Assembly: GCA_029891345.1 (NCBI GenBank)
Contig: CM057009.1
Coordinates: 94,107,916 to 94,171,915, forward strand
Length of the DNA: 64,000 nucleotides
From: Dryococelus australis
Lineage: Eukaryota > Arthropoda > Insecta > Phasmatodea > Phasmatidae
Direction: 5' to 3'
Part shown: one piece after another, positions 49,641 to 62,599 of the stretch
How positions within the stretch are numbered: position 1 is the stretch's first letter
Layout: every line of letters starts with the position of its first letter
Position numbers and translations under genes: made by a program
Notes under the pieces: generated by a model
What the model was told of the DNA's origin: nothing
Database searches by the model: none
The model's input: only the letters and a program-made list of their open reading frames with translations

Positions 49641-52600
49641 GCATGCATCAAAACCATACACTAAGCCCTACAGTGTTTTGTGTTACGTTCTTGGAAATGG
49701 CAGCTTCATGTAAAACTTTAATGAAGTTATATTTTCCCACAAGAGCATTTAATATAGTGGTTCAGTGCCTAGGCACCTGAAAACCTCAATAATTTTCATA
49801 TTTCATACACAATGGACTGCTGTATCTAAAAATATTTAAGATATAAGTTGTTAGAACTGAAGCAGTAAAAAAAAATACTTGCATAATTTTATTGTATCAT
49901 TTATGATACTAAATCCCTAAGCCAAAAGCAATTTGGTAGAAATATTCACAAGCCCAGCATTACTACATTTTATCCAAGACTACAAACTTGAGCACAATTT
50001 CTGTGTGTTTTTAATGATTCATTCTTTTTGGAGTTTTCATAGTGAGTTGCCAAAAACCATATTTTGGTCGTATGTTTAATATTTTGAACTACGTAGAAAA
50101 ATCTTTGTCGGCATAGTGTGACACTGGTTGTTCCTAATTGGCTTACTTCCCTTTATATACTGATTGACTTTAATCTATTTGACAACCCCACCCTTACTCC
50201 ATATGCACATTAGGTTGATGTCTAGTTTGGCCAAAAGTATTTAACATGTATGTTCTGCCCTCTGGCATAACACTCTCTCTTGTAAGTTCACTGGAGTGCC
50301 TAATTAGAGGTGAGTTAAGATGTGCCATGTCAATGTTTTAGGTTGATCATCTGTCATTTGGTTAACTCCCTTGTAAAATTCTCGTTCAGTTTTCCTTCAA
50401 AATCATGTTTTCGACTTCAAATGTAGGCTGCCTTGCTGCAGAACAGATCCCTGGTATCATTACCTAATTTTCTGCTTCTAGCAATAATTAATAATGATTT
50501 TGTGAAATGTATATAGTATAGTATTGGTAACAGCCTCTGGAATAGTACGTTGCCAATACTTGTGAGAACAATATGATATGGGCCTTCAAAGGGAGATGTA
50601 TTTAGTTTTGATAATTTAATTTAATTTTTTTTTTGGGGGACACTGCACACCAACTCCCTTTGTAATTTTAAGCCCGCCTGTTAATTCACATTTTAATAAT
50701 TTTTTTGAGCATATTAATGGGGAGAGAAATCAACCACCATGATCTTGTATTCAACAAATTAACTCATTTTAATGTGTATAATATTGATGATTTGTGTATT
50801 GGTGTGCAGATGGGGTTATGACTGGGCTGCCCTTCACCTTAATATTTTAGCATATTGCACGCTTTGTGGATTGTGGAATGTAGAACGCAGCTTTGATTGG
50901 GTTATGCATTGGTGTTTAACAGGGGTTTGTCTGTGGACAAGAAATTTTGGATTAGCAACTGTAAAACATTTACTCAGATTGTGTATTTCAGTGACATTTA
51001 TATTTATGAAAGAATTGTACTCTAAGTCACAGATGAAAGTAAAAAAACGTTAAGGCATATGAATGTGATATGATTTAAACCCTACTTCTGTTCAATGGAA
51101 GTTACAAAACAGTACAAAGGAAATGAAAGTCTACAATTTAACTATACAATACCACTATACATTTAAGCATATAGTGTTGTTACTCCTCTGTTAATTGAGG
51201 CCTAACGTGACACGTAACTGTACATGCATTGCTGGAATGCTAGCACCATCACATCAGGTGGGATCATCTGGTTGCAGGTATGATGGCCACAACTGGCCAG
51301 ATGGGGGAAACTGCCCACATCAAATGGCCATCTAAACAACCACTTGCTTTGCAAATAAAGGGACATGCAATAGTAACTATGTGTGAATATACAAATATTA
51401 TTAAAATATAATGCCTGTGCATAGTGCCTCACCAGTATTCTGTACCCCATTTGAAGTTCTTGTGAATTCAGGACTGCCATTGGCAGATAAATTAATCTAA
51501 AATATAAAAACTGCTTTATTGAATATTGTTTTTTCAGCAGGTTTCTTTGGGTTATTTAAAAGTTCTCTCAAGCACTGACAGGACAAGATATAGATTAACG
51601 TAGTGATGGATCTTACATTTAAGTGTTGATTTACTAATAATTTTATTACATGAAGTAAAGTTTATTTTACCCAATGTGGAGGTGCTCAGTTTTTCTTATT
51701 TGCAAGTATTCTCAAATGAAAGTGGGCATGTTTTAATTAACATTTTTTGAATATAAAGGGATGGAAACCCCCTTCATAACATTCTATAAATTTTAATGGT
51801 TTTTTATAGCGTATTTGTATTTCTTAAGATTTCTATATAAATATTATACCATATACGTGACTGGTAGGACCTACCACCCGCATCTGTCTTGAGTCAGTTC
51901 GTCTCTGACAGTTGCTAGGGGAGGATGCAGCTGCATGCAGGATGCCTTCAATTTTTGTTTGCTCAACAGACCATGCCATTGTATTAGTTAATTAATTTCT
52001 TGGCACATTTTCTTTGCTTGTTACTGCCAGCATTTTCCCCTTATAAAAGTTTGGTACAAGGAAAGATTAAATCCCAAATTTATAGTTCTCCGCCAACTCC
52101 AACATTTTCATTAGATGTGATTCTTGACAACATGATCACGTACCTACAACTCTGTTCTCATTCCTCATGCCTTGCATGGTTAAAAGCAAGTTCTTTTTAA
52201 CTATGTTATAATTTGTATAATACGGATTTGTCATGTTATAGTAGTGTCACATAATGTGAATTACATGAGTGCAGCACACATGTGTAAGTTACAGGAATAT
52301 TATTAAATGGCAATCTTCAGGCAGCAGTGTGTTTGTGTATTTATTTTCATGCTAACATGAGATAGCTAATGCTGTATTTCAGTGTGAGGGCAAAGGCGAG
52401 CTATGAGGCCTTCAACAGCAGGATCACTAGTAGTGATAGCCTCTCACTGCATGCATAACGCTATATGCCCCTCCATCTGCACCACATCCAAGGGGGTGGA
52501 ACAACAAAAAAACAATTTACCAATTTACTAGTGTGCTGTGTCAAAATATGGCAGATGTTTGAAATATTTTTGAAACTAAAATTTCTCAACCTTTAAGTCA

Positions 52601-54200
52601 GTGAAAATTTCTGTGAATATTATTAAAATGTCTCACTACCTTTTGTATTTTAATTAATGTGGTAAATAATGCCCTTATCCATCATTTCAGGAATCGGCTA
52701 TTTATTTAATAACCACATTTGTTTTGCGCAATATTTATTTTTGACATAACTTATATGCTGGTACAAGTTTTTATATGATGATTTAATTGTTTACTAGAGC
52801 TTGTAAAATAAGTTATTTACATATTTAAATTTTATTTAATTAATGTTTGTCATTATTTTATTGCTTAAATATTTTTCTTATTAATTTTGTTTCAATTAAT
52901 TTCTTTCTATGGTTTGAAAGTTACATTTAAAATGCCAACCTGCATTTTGTGCGACTGTTTGTCCATCCGCTGGATGTTCAATGCAGCATTAAGAATTCCT
53001 CTGGTTGTTCCCTCCTAGTAGCACATCTTGCACTCGCTTCCCTGTACAGGCATTTTAACAGAAAAATGTTTTTTTTTTGTAAATGTAGTAATTTCACCCC
53101 CATCTGTGTGCCTAGTAAGTCACCCAAGCTGGACTGCCTATGCATCAATTGGCAACAATTTTATAATTTCATTAATAATTTCTTTGATATTTCTGCATCC
53201 TGTGTGTGGCACTGTTCAATCACTTCTGACCTTGGCATGCTGCTAGCCAGCATGTTGTGTGTGTGTGATTTGACAGTTATGGCATTTTTTGGCACATAAG
53301 TGTCTGTTTTACATTTTAGTTTGTTTGCCATCATATAGTCAGTGGTACAACATAAGAAATAGTTAGTTGTGTTAAATTTTTCATTAAATTTAGAGTGATA
53401 AAGTGTTTTAACATTTAGTTCTCTAATTTACTTTTCTTCTGTTTACAGTCTATGGCGAGTACCACTAAAAGTTCATTAGTTCTCCCTCATGCAACAGGTA
53501 CTTTTATTTATTTTAAAAATAATTTTGTGTGTAAATAACAGTTTATGGACCCAACCCTTCAGTATTTTCCAGTTTGTGGGTTTCTTCTCTATTTGTTCTG
53601 GCTTCACGCACCAACCTCTGATTTCTTGGTCTCCAGGGAAATGTGTGGGAACCGACCTACACATCCCTGGCTCTAAACTGTTGTGTGCCATTAGTACAGC
53701 TAAGTCTCAATGGAACTTTTATTTAAATTCAAAATAAACCATTAGAACCAGATAGTAAAATTAGTCTTTTAAAAAATTAACTAATTCAAGGATGTTAAAT
53801 TGTTGTGATGTAAAGTATGTTCTTTGTGTTATTTGTTATGATTATACCGAAAATGTAATTTACATTAAGTTTGAGGTTATTACATTCTTTTGAATTTAAT
53901 ATATAATTTGCAGCATTAGATGTTAGGGATGCATCTCAGGGGCTGTTTGCATGTTATTTGAAGATATTTTTAAGTTTTAAATTCAACAGTTAATATGATT
54001 CCTGATGGTTATTCAGTTTTGCCAGCATCTGTAAGGCTATCACTGTAATATAAAACATTGGAATTATTGTATGTATTTAATTGTATTTCCGTTATTTATT
54101 ATCAGACTGTAATATAAATATTTACTGGATTTAATTTTGTTTGACAATAAAAAAAAAAAGTTGATTAAGGAACACCCGGTGAAACAGGAGTTGAATGTGG
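49641..54200. other. AT-rich intronic stretch, no gene recognised
   Basis: Long AT-rich MON2 intron sequence. A small GC-richer patch at about 52,385-52,500 and a run of open frames at 52,949-53,737 carry no recognised family. I found no splice-bounded exon resembling MON2 here; none is expected, because the flanking exons join in phase. Confidence 0.5.
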
Positions 54201-54238
54201 GTGTCAATATTATATATATATATATATAATATTGACAC
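54201..54238. repeat. Perfect 38-base palindrome
   Basis: GTGTCAATATTATATATAT followed by its exact reverse complement with no spacer. It is followed by an ATACATAC/ACAC microsatellite and then the GC-rich block. Confidence 0.97.
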
Positions 54239-54269
54239 ATACATACATATATACATACACACACACGAC

Positions 54270-55075
54270 GCCCTAAGGGTAACTGAGAATGTCGTCACGT
54301 AAAGAGGGTTTTTGGTATGTGCTAGTTCAGGTGCACCCGGTGGCGAGGGTTCCTGGTCTAATTCAGTCTTTACGCGGTACTATAGCCTGTCCAGTATAAA
54401 GTACTGGCCTGGTAGCTTTACGGCAGGACACGAAGTCAGGCTCCATGAGCGTGATCTTGCGTTTCAGTGGATTGACTCTAGACGGTATACCTGGGCGACG
54501 CGAACATGTGGAGACTGCTTAATCTGGGTCAACTCCGGCTGGCATGAGTTTGAGTTAGGTTGGCTAGTGTGCAGAAGCTTGAAGGTGGTGTCGGTTGTAG
54601 GGGTTGGTTCCGCTGGCTCAAATCCCCAAAATCGTGGGTTGGCGAGTTCCAAGGACTGGTCCTGTCCGCTTAAGTATGCTGCAAACACGGGGTGTTTCCT
54701 CGCTCATTCAAATAGAATCTTCGAAGAGGTCCTTGGGAATCTATGGTGTGGACAGTATCTGCAGGTGAAGCAAGGCCTGGGCTTTGTCCCTGGTGAGAGC
54801 TTTGCAAATGTAGTCAGGAAGAGAGGGGTAAGCTCCTGCAGACGCTGAGAGGCAGTAAGCACCTAACCTTCTCTCAGATACCACTCCAACGGGAGTAGGG
54901 TATTGGGGCAGATTCACCCTCTCACATCTGTGAACAGAATGCAGGTAACGTGTGGTCCCACACTGGTGTATAGCCATGTGCAGTGTCTGCCCTGTAAGCG
55001 GTATCCTTATCCTAGCTCTCTGTGCCGAAATGATGTGAGCACTGAAAGTTAGGTCTTGCCAGAGCAGCAAAGCTT
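54270..55075 (-). repeat. GC-rich dispersed repeat, possibly a non-LTR retrotransposon 3' part
   Basis: A block with much higher GC than its surroundings, ending on its left in microsatellite (TATA, ATAC, ACAC) as many non-LTR elements do at their 3' ends; this would put it on the minus strand. Part of it (about 54,545-54,645) resembles 5,320-5,425. The 178-codon plus frame (54,312-54,848) and the minus frames (54,464-54,688; 54,741-55,070) show no reverse transcriptase motif. The family is unknown. Confidence 0.4.
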
Positions 55076-55539
55076 GCTCATTGATTAGACAAAGTCGTTA
55101 AATCATTGTTGGGAAGACGTCATGCTTCAATTTATGTGTGTGTTTGCTGGGTCCTTTGGTTAAATAAGTTTTATTAATTGCTGTGGTACTTTTTGTGTTG
55201 TTTGTATGATGTATGCACCAAGGACTTGCTGCATTTTTGATACATATAGTCATTTCATTATGGTCTTTTGGTCATACATGAGCACACCAGCCCGGGAAAA
55301 GTTGGGTGGCATCCTGTATGATTACCTGTTTGTCTTCCACCCATCCACCCATTCAGCACATCAACAATCACCCACCATCCCTTCTTGATGGCCAGTGTCA
55401 ATGAAACATGCTGTTCATACCCAAGATTTGTCTATTTGGTACCTCATGAAGTAGGCTAGTCAAACTTGGGGGTGCGAGTTAAATTTTATTTGAGCAGGTT
55501 TATTATTGTCATTTTATGCCAGAAGAATAATACGAGGGC

Positions 55540-55665
55540 AGCTTACAAACTAAATCGACCTTAATTTACACTTCAATCACACAAATATTTTGCTTATGTG
55601 AGATTCAAACCTGGAACTTCATGGCTAAGAGGTGATGACTTAGCAACCACAAACACACACAGATT
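55540..55665 (-). repeat. tRNA-like sequence, possible second SINE type
   Basis: The minus strand has TGGTTGCTAAGTCATC, A-box-like, and AGGTTTGAATCTC, B-box-like, about 30 bases apart, followed by a body unlike the SINE at 56,525. There is no second copy in the window, so the call rests on the two boxes. Confidence 0.35.
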
Positions 55666-56524
55666 GCCATTTGAGTGTCTGAATCCCAACTCAAACATGA
55701 ACATTTTATGGTCTGGAACACTGCATGTACAAAACATTAATAAAGTTGTTTTTAAGATAGTGAAACTGAAAGTTACACTTTGATGATAAATTACACAAGT
55801 TTACCTAACACATTTTTAACTATATATGTGTGTACTAACTATTCTATAATTTTTTCAGGAATGTTTCATGGGCTATTTTTTTTTTTAAGTTACTGGCTGT
55901 AAAGACGTAAAATAACAATATTGATACGCCTATATAACAGTAACTCAAACAATTACATATTTTTCATAAGATGTTGTTCCACTCTTTCCTGGAATATGGG
56001 AAATAATAAATTAAAATATTATTAATTTTTAAAAATAAATTGTTACTTATATTTTTACATGTAGTAATCAGGTATAATATATAGCATACAATTAAAGGTC
56101 TGCTTTTAATTAAAATTTAATGGGCTATTAATGAATGAATTTATGAACAAAGTGTTTTTATTAACCTGAATCAGTCCTCAGTAGAAGCATACTTGAATGC
56201 CAGATGAAAGTAATTATCACACCAGCAACATAAATGTTAGCAATCTGCAAAAAAAATCCTACTTTAATTTGCAGACTGTCTATAAACCTGACCAGTACAA
56301 ACTGGGAAACAAATAAACAGCAATTAGTGTAATGTTTAACCTGAAATATTCACCAGAAATACATTCACCAACAAGAAAATGGGTACAATATAAAAATAAT
56401 TATATAACCATGAACACTGGTGTATAGGCATATTGATGGATAACACAAATGAATTTTTGTGTGGAGATATGTGCACATATATTATACCAGTGTTCTGCTG
56501 TCACTCATTGTGCAGAGAGGGAGG

Positions 56525-56785
56525 GGGGCAAGGCGGCTGAGCAGTTAGTCTGCTCGCCTCCCACCAAAACAATCTGGGTTCAATCCCCGGCCGGGTCACT
56601 CCGGATTTTTGCATGTGGGAATTGTGCTGGACGATGCTGTTGGTCAGCGGGTTTTCTCGGGATTTCCCATTTCCCCCTCCATTTCATTCTGGCACTGCTC
56701 CATACTTACCTCAATCACCCTCATCGGCTCTCAAGACCTTGATGTTAAGAGCCGTCCAAATCTCTTCACTCACTCACTCATTGTA
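56525..56785 (+). repeat. tRNA-derived SINE, copy 2
   Basis: The tRNA-like head has a GCGGCTGAGCAGTTAGTCTG A-box region and a GGGTTCAATCC B-box (56,577-56,587). The body is shared with the minus-strand copy at 15,280-15,535 and ends in a CACTCACTCACTCATTG tail. It is better preserved than copy 1. The open frames that cross it (56,449-56,954) are not genes. Confidence 0.9.
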
Positions 56786-56829
56786 TGGTGTATATAAACA
56801 GTCCACAAAACAGCATACAGAAATGATGC

Positions 56830-57480
56830 ACATAACAGATATACAAACAACTGATGCGAGTTTGAGAGATGCTGAAAATCGAGCTTTGAGAGGCAGGGTG
56901 GACTGTGTCCAATCTCCCATCATTTGGACTGTTCAGTCAGTTAGATTGTGTTAGAAGCAATGGACATGTGACACAAAGGTACTCATATGTGGCGAAATTA
57001 TTCTGAACAACCCTGACAGATCAGCTTCACAAGGAAAGTGTGTCTACCAAAAGCCTTTCCAGACACCTGGCACATGTCAATCTGTGGTCCAAAATAATAG
57101 GGCTTATGCATTTTGTGAATTAACATCTCAACATCACCTTAATTTGCAGTTATGTCACAGCAGAGCAAAGACAAATGCTAAAGACAAAGAGTTGTTTTTC
57201 GTGATGAATTGCAGTTTATTTTGGAAATGAATGACCACTGTGCAAAGGTTTTGAGGACTGCAGGGAGTGCTACAATATCTATTTCCTTTTTCTGTGGCAC
57301 ACATCCTATTACTGGTGTGATGTGGTAGAAAGCCATCACATAACAAGGGTCATTAATGCACAGCAATTCACTGAAAACATTCTGTGGCCCCATGTGCTAA
57401 CTCCCGGATGAGTTCCAGGCATTCCTAGCAAAATATTGCTTGCCTTCATATGCCTTTGGCTTCCCTGGAGTGTTTACATT
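56830..57480 (+). pseudogene. Tc1-like transposase remnant
   Basis: Scattered plus-strand frames recall Tc1 transposase in the right order: a helix-turn-helix-like remnant near 56,910-56,990; VVFRDELQFILEMNDHC near 57,190-57,240 in the place of F-x-D-E-S-x-F; PITGVMW near 57,305-57,325, the GVMVWG motif; and NAQQFTENILWPHVL near 57,355-57,400. Frame changes and stops break it, and the C-terminal catalytic part fades out. No inverted ends were found. Confidence 0.7.
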
Positions 57481-58711
57481 ATGTTTCATAACTCACATTA
57501 GTGGAACCAGATACGATACCAGGTTCCACCTTTTAATTTTCAACACAAACAGACATTTTCACAAGTATGAAAATTAAACTAATAAAAGCATGGAAAGTGT
57601 AAAATATCTTGTAATGTGGACCCAGAAAATGCTGGAAAGAATGCTTTGAAAAAATATCCAAATAAACTGTCTCCACTCTCTTCCTATTCCTCCACCATTC
57701 TTAGCCATTTCTCTGTCTCCAAAACCTCCTTTTTTCTGAACTCTCGTTTGCTAGCAGTTATTTATTATTTCTCTATGACCTCTATAAGTCCTTGTCCTTC
57801 CTATAGAATTCATGTAATTAATTTTATAATCATATATATATATATATAATGTATCTCAGCTACTTTCTTTGTTTATTCATTTGAATGCTACGGTACCACA
57901 TTATTTCTTGTTATGAAATTCACATAGCATTCTTTTTTCATCCATGTTTTTGCTCTATACATCATTATACACATGTACTATAATTTGTTTTCTGTCCCTT
58001 TATACCTATTTCCTACAAATAATATTCACAAAAAATTAAAAAGTCCCATTCTTTGATGGCCTAATTAAATTTTACTTTTTGGTTTCTGCGTTATCCATCC
58101 AGTATACTTAAAAAATCGGTGGTTTAGCGATGGGGAAAATTATAAGTCCATAAATGTGCAACCTTTGCACTGCAACAAACTTTTTATTTAGAGGAATACT
58201 TTTCTATCCTAATTTTGAATACTACTCTTTTCTCAGCCATTAATTTCTTTGTATGACTTTCCATATGCAATTAAATGTTCATGTACATGAATTATTTTGT
58301 AACACTTTAAAATATAATGTTCATCTTTTGAAGTTTGCACCTCATTATCAACTCTTTTTGTCACATTTTTTTCATGACAATTTGTAACTTGATACAGTGA
58401 TAAACAAATTCATATTCTTGTTTAAATTTGGACATGTTTGAAAAAACACTAAGAGACAAACCAAATCATACTTTACGAACACACAAAACAATATGCTGTG
58501 ACTTAATAAACACACACAAAAATCACCAAAAATTATACTATTATGTATATATAACAATTTTTAATCATATGTACCTTTTATAATACGATTTTTAGTGTAT
58601 ACACAACTGTACTTGTAGATAAAATGTAATTTACTTAGAGTAAACCAAATTTTTTAAAATAAATGTTTTCTCATTCAAAATGAAAATAATGTGTGCCAAC
58701 AAAACTATTAC
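57481..58711. other. Intronic stretch, nothing recognised
   Basis: AT-rich MON2 intron next to the 58,712 exon donor, with a short C/T-rich patch (57,660-57,800) and an AT microsatellite (57,830-57,850). Confidence 0.5.
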
Positions 58712-58899
58712 CTGATGTTAATGAATTACTCGCAGAATGAATTGAACCCTTGTTTAAGATCATAACCACTTCAAGTATAAATTCTTTGGGCACAATGTGG
58801 GAATAGGGAAGCACTTCTTCCTTCATCAACTCTATTACTTGGCAATCAACTGCTTCATCTGCTTGGATTTCTTCTGGACATCGTTCCACTGAAGGGGCA
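58712..58899 (-). CDS. MON2: MON2 exon (fourth from last)
   Basis: This 188-base exon encodes about 62 residues of the MON2 C-terminal region, including LPYSHIVPKEFILEV and NKGSIHS, the latter a block I remember as nearly invariant in MON2 proteins. The acceptor is a TTTATGCTTTACAG stretch ending at 58,900 and the donor is CATCAG|GTAATA at 58,711-58,710. It begins with the last base of a codon and ends with the first base of the next, so it joins in phase to the exon at 36,432-36,654. The acidic stretch EEIQADEA precedes the helical part. The preceding exon is not recognisable between here and 64,000. Being mid-protein, it contains neither start nor stop. Confidence 0.9.
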
Positions 58900-60300
58900 C
58901 TGTAAAGCATAAATAACATCTCATAATGCAAAATTTTTAAATTTAATTTTAGTTCTAAAAATATATGTAAAATATTGAACAGGTACGTAGTGTTCTGTTA
59001 TAGCTCTTGTAGTATCCCACATCATCAATGGGTGCAGCCAAACAGTTGGGCATGGTAGGTATGTTACCAGTATCAGTCACCAAAGTGAGGCTCGAGGACT
59101 GATACCAGTGTGGGGTACTTCATTCAGGCCACGTCCCTCAGCATGGCTGTGAGGTTGTTAGTATGTTGCTCTTCCATCCTGACATAGTGGCAACAATCTT
59201 AAATTGATGAAGGTATCTCCAACAAAGGGCCTGAGCATCATACAATGTGGGCTTAGTTGCAACCCTGTGGTACCAAACCTGCAAAATTACACCTCTTTCT
59301 GTTGCTGGGTGATACTGTCTACCTCTCACTGTTCTTAGCTTTTGGCTCAACACTGACTAGACATCACTCTTCACTACTTCTAAGGTTACTTCTTCTTAGG
59401 TTGGGAAGATCAATGTTAAAAGTTTGGCAACTAAAAATTTTCATCACTAGGTAAGCGCTAGTGTCGCATGTGTACCAGATCTCAATTTGTTACGTTAAAG
59501 AACAGGATAATTGCAATAATCATAAATAATATATAATATAGCTCCATAACTAAGTAAAATAGCTCTCTTTCATCATTCATATAGATTAAAATTTTAATTA
59601 AAAGTTACCTTAACAGTGCACACCTAGTGGCGGAAATTTTCCCTACAAATGGCCACTACTTTACTAAATGTGTATTTTATTGATTATCTCTTCATTTGTA
59701 CTGTTTTCCTGTTACAATATACCTTTAATGAATAGAACAACTATTACTATTGATATATGCCACTATAGTGTTATACCAAATAATCAAGAAAATGATAAAT
59801 AAAAGCACAAAAAAAAAAACCAAGAGTAGCTGCCTAATCCTGTTCCTTCACCCTCATAGCTTGTAGGAGAGTAAACATTAACTTCACATGTGTAATTAAT
59901 AATTTTTTATTAATTAAAATTTGTAATTTTTATTGCATGTGGATACTGTGAGACCATCCCAGTCTAATTAATGTATTACCCCAGAGGTCACAGTATACCA
60001 CTCCTGCACGAGAACTTGCTCGTTAAGATCCCAATTTAATTTTTCGAGAACAGAAAAATAAATATAACGTAAAAATAAATTTTTTGAATATTTGTACACA
60101 TGGTGTGTAAATTATTCTTTCACTTTATCATGCCAGTGTAATTCTGCTCTAGACCTAGGAAGGCCAAGTATTAAAACGACTCATTCCCCAATTTCCTTCC
60201 AAATTTCTTCCTCCCTTAGTAAGCACGAGAAAAGAAAACGCAATGGGATTGCCCTGCTCGGCGCTGAGAAGCAAATGACTACAGGTCCTGACACCCAACC
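58900..60300. other. Upstream MON2 intron sequence, unclassified
   Basis: Sequence upstream of the MON2 acceptor at 58,900. A less AT-rich patch at about 59,000-59,400 has an open minus frame (59,138-59,353) that I do not recognise and that could be decayed mobile DNA. I looked for a preceding MON2 exon ending in phase 2 and found none that convinced me. Confidence 0.45.
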
Positions 60301-60349
60301 GCTGTCAAGAGGAGGGAGAGAGAGAGCGAAGAGGGAAAGAAAGGGAAGG

Positions 60350-62340
60350 CTGTTCACCTGCTGCAGAGATTGAAACCAGATGGCGTGAGGCCCAGATATG
60401 GGCACCCGCTACTCACTCAAGGGCAGCGTGCACAGAGCAGGCGGTCGCCCAGAAGCCCAACTCATTCAAGGCAACGCGCACATAGAAGAGGTGTTTGCCT
60501 AGAAGTCCATTGAGATTGAGGCATTCACCCTTCCAACCTGCAGCACAGTAGTAGAAACCAGAGATAGGTCTATGTCACTCAGGGGGTGGCCGATTGACGC
60601 ATGCCCATCTATAAGCCACATGCGCTCAAGGGTGGAATATATAAGCCTGGGTAGCAGATTATATCATTGTAAATTACGTGCATAATTACAATACCCATTA
60701 TCCACCAAGATTTAAGGATGCAAAAGGCACCCCCGCGATTTGAATAAATATTGGTGAGAATTCAATTACGCGCAGCTAGTCCTGGAAAAAGTTCCTACAA
60801 TTTCGAGAGATGGAAGCACCCCCGTGACCTTGTGATGTCACGACCAGCCTGCCTCAGAAACAGAGGTTTTAATTTGTCGTCGCCTCCACGCAGAGCGATA
60901 AGAAAAGCGCAGCGCATCTGCACCTTCGATAAATGTGCCCCCGTGGTGAAAGGCTACGCTACCCCCTGAACCCCGAAGAACTGCTGATAACCAAAATTAT
61001 TGTATAACCCAGCAGCCAGCCACGGCAGAGGTGCCGGGCTCGGCGACCAAAGAGGACGCGAGCCCACCACCAGTCTGCAAAGACTCACTCTTAACCTCCT
61101 CAGTCCACAAGGTCATACCCTATCCTCGAGTCTGCAAGAACTCTTTCAGCTCAACTCCTTAGTCGGCGAGGACTTCTGCTTACCCAGTCTGTGAAGACTT
61201 TCCTGTCTGCCTGACCAAGGGCACTCTGTATCCTACCTTAAACCTTATCTTACCCACACCTTAAGGCCATCATCGTCAGTCTGCGAAGACACGCTCTCTC
61301 TCAATACCTGCACGTCACTGGAGACCTACAAGTAAGACAACTCCAACCACAGGTATACCTCACCTTAAACCCAGTAATCCTTCCCCAGTCAACTTCCTTT
61401 GACTCTGCAGTAACGAGCCGTTGCGTTTCATATTGTTTACCTGATTAACTTCACCTTAATTAGTTTGCCGCTGTAAAGTTGCGTTACTAAATTTTTCTTA
61501 GCCACTGCAAAGTTGCATTGCTATATTTTGATCCATCTCAGGCATGCCTTCGCCTGACCCGTCGCTCACGTTATTACGTAGTATAACTTTTTCCCAGTGT
61601 TTTGATAAGACAATTTTAATTGTATGAAATATCTTTTGCTGGTTCTCTCCAGGGACGAATTCCTTAATGAACCACAACATCAAATTTATTACTTTGTGTA
61701 CCGTTACTCGTAGTTAGCAAATCCCTTGTTCTGACCTTGTGTAATACTAGCCATCATATGTATAGTAGAAAAGGTGGCATCCAAAGCAAACAACGATGTA
61801 GGGAATGTCGTGCCCTAACACATGCGACTGTAAGTTCTACAACCGAGGACGAATTTCAGCTTGTGTGCCAAGACCTAGTTCCACGGTCTATCTCTCTGTA
61901 TATACCATTAGAGATAGCCTTCCCCTTAGATTGCCTGCTCGGTGGCCAGTGGCCAGGTTACCCCACAGATGATTACATTATGAGGAACAATTAAAGTTAC
62001 TGGCTCAGAAAGATGAGGCTAACCCCTGTGACAACACCACTACGCAACACGTAATATTCAGCTGCAGTCTGTTCTACTAATTAGAGTAACTCCCCAGAGG
62101 GCACTGTACTCCCTAAATTTTGTTCAATCAAACTTGCATTGGGAAAAGTAGTTTGAGTTCAACACCCAGCCCACCCAGACAACCGACCCCATGCAACACT
62201 CCCAACTGCAGATTTTGTCCCGTCACACCGCCCTACTCGGCATGTTAAGATCTCGTCCGCCAGATCACGGACCCCCACCACCATTTCAGATTAACCTCCA
62301 CTTCATTTCACCCATTTGGGATCGCTGGCATCCCGTATAT
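60350..62340 (+). mobile_element. LTR-like region of a retrotransposon fossil
   Basis: A GC-rich block with a GGAATATATAAGCC promoter-like box near 60,640 and repeated AGTCTGC.AAGAC-type units between 61,070 and 61,290. It ends at TATATTGGCGACCCTGA near 62,335-62,350, the TTGGCGACCC primer-binding-site style of insect LTR elements. The left border and partner LTR are not seen. It may be the 5' LTR of the element whose pol fragment follows, or of another element. Confidence 0.45.
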
Positions 62341-62599
62341 TGGCGACCCTGATAGTGAGGAGGATTGAGCTCCCTGGACGGGCAGTCACGTCCATCCACC
62401 TCACCCTGGGGTTTGACTCCCCTACAAACCGTAGAAAACCTACCCCCAAGCGGCCTAATACTCCACCTAAACCCCCTTACGCCACATTGACCTAATATAA
62501 GGTAGTATTCACCGTGGTAGGCCAAGCTAGGTTTGATAGGCTAGTCAACATCACAACACTACCATCTAAGGTAGTCACCCAGTAGCTACCCCGTAGCAC

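Noticed and set aside
54312-54848. 178-codon plus-strand ORF as a gene
   Set aside because: No family motif; it lies in a GC-rich dispersed repeat where long frames arise from composition.
56449-56954. Three overlapping plus-strand ORFs as a gene
   Set aside because: They cross the SINE copy 2 and have no motif.
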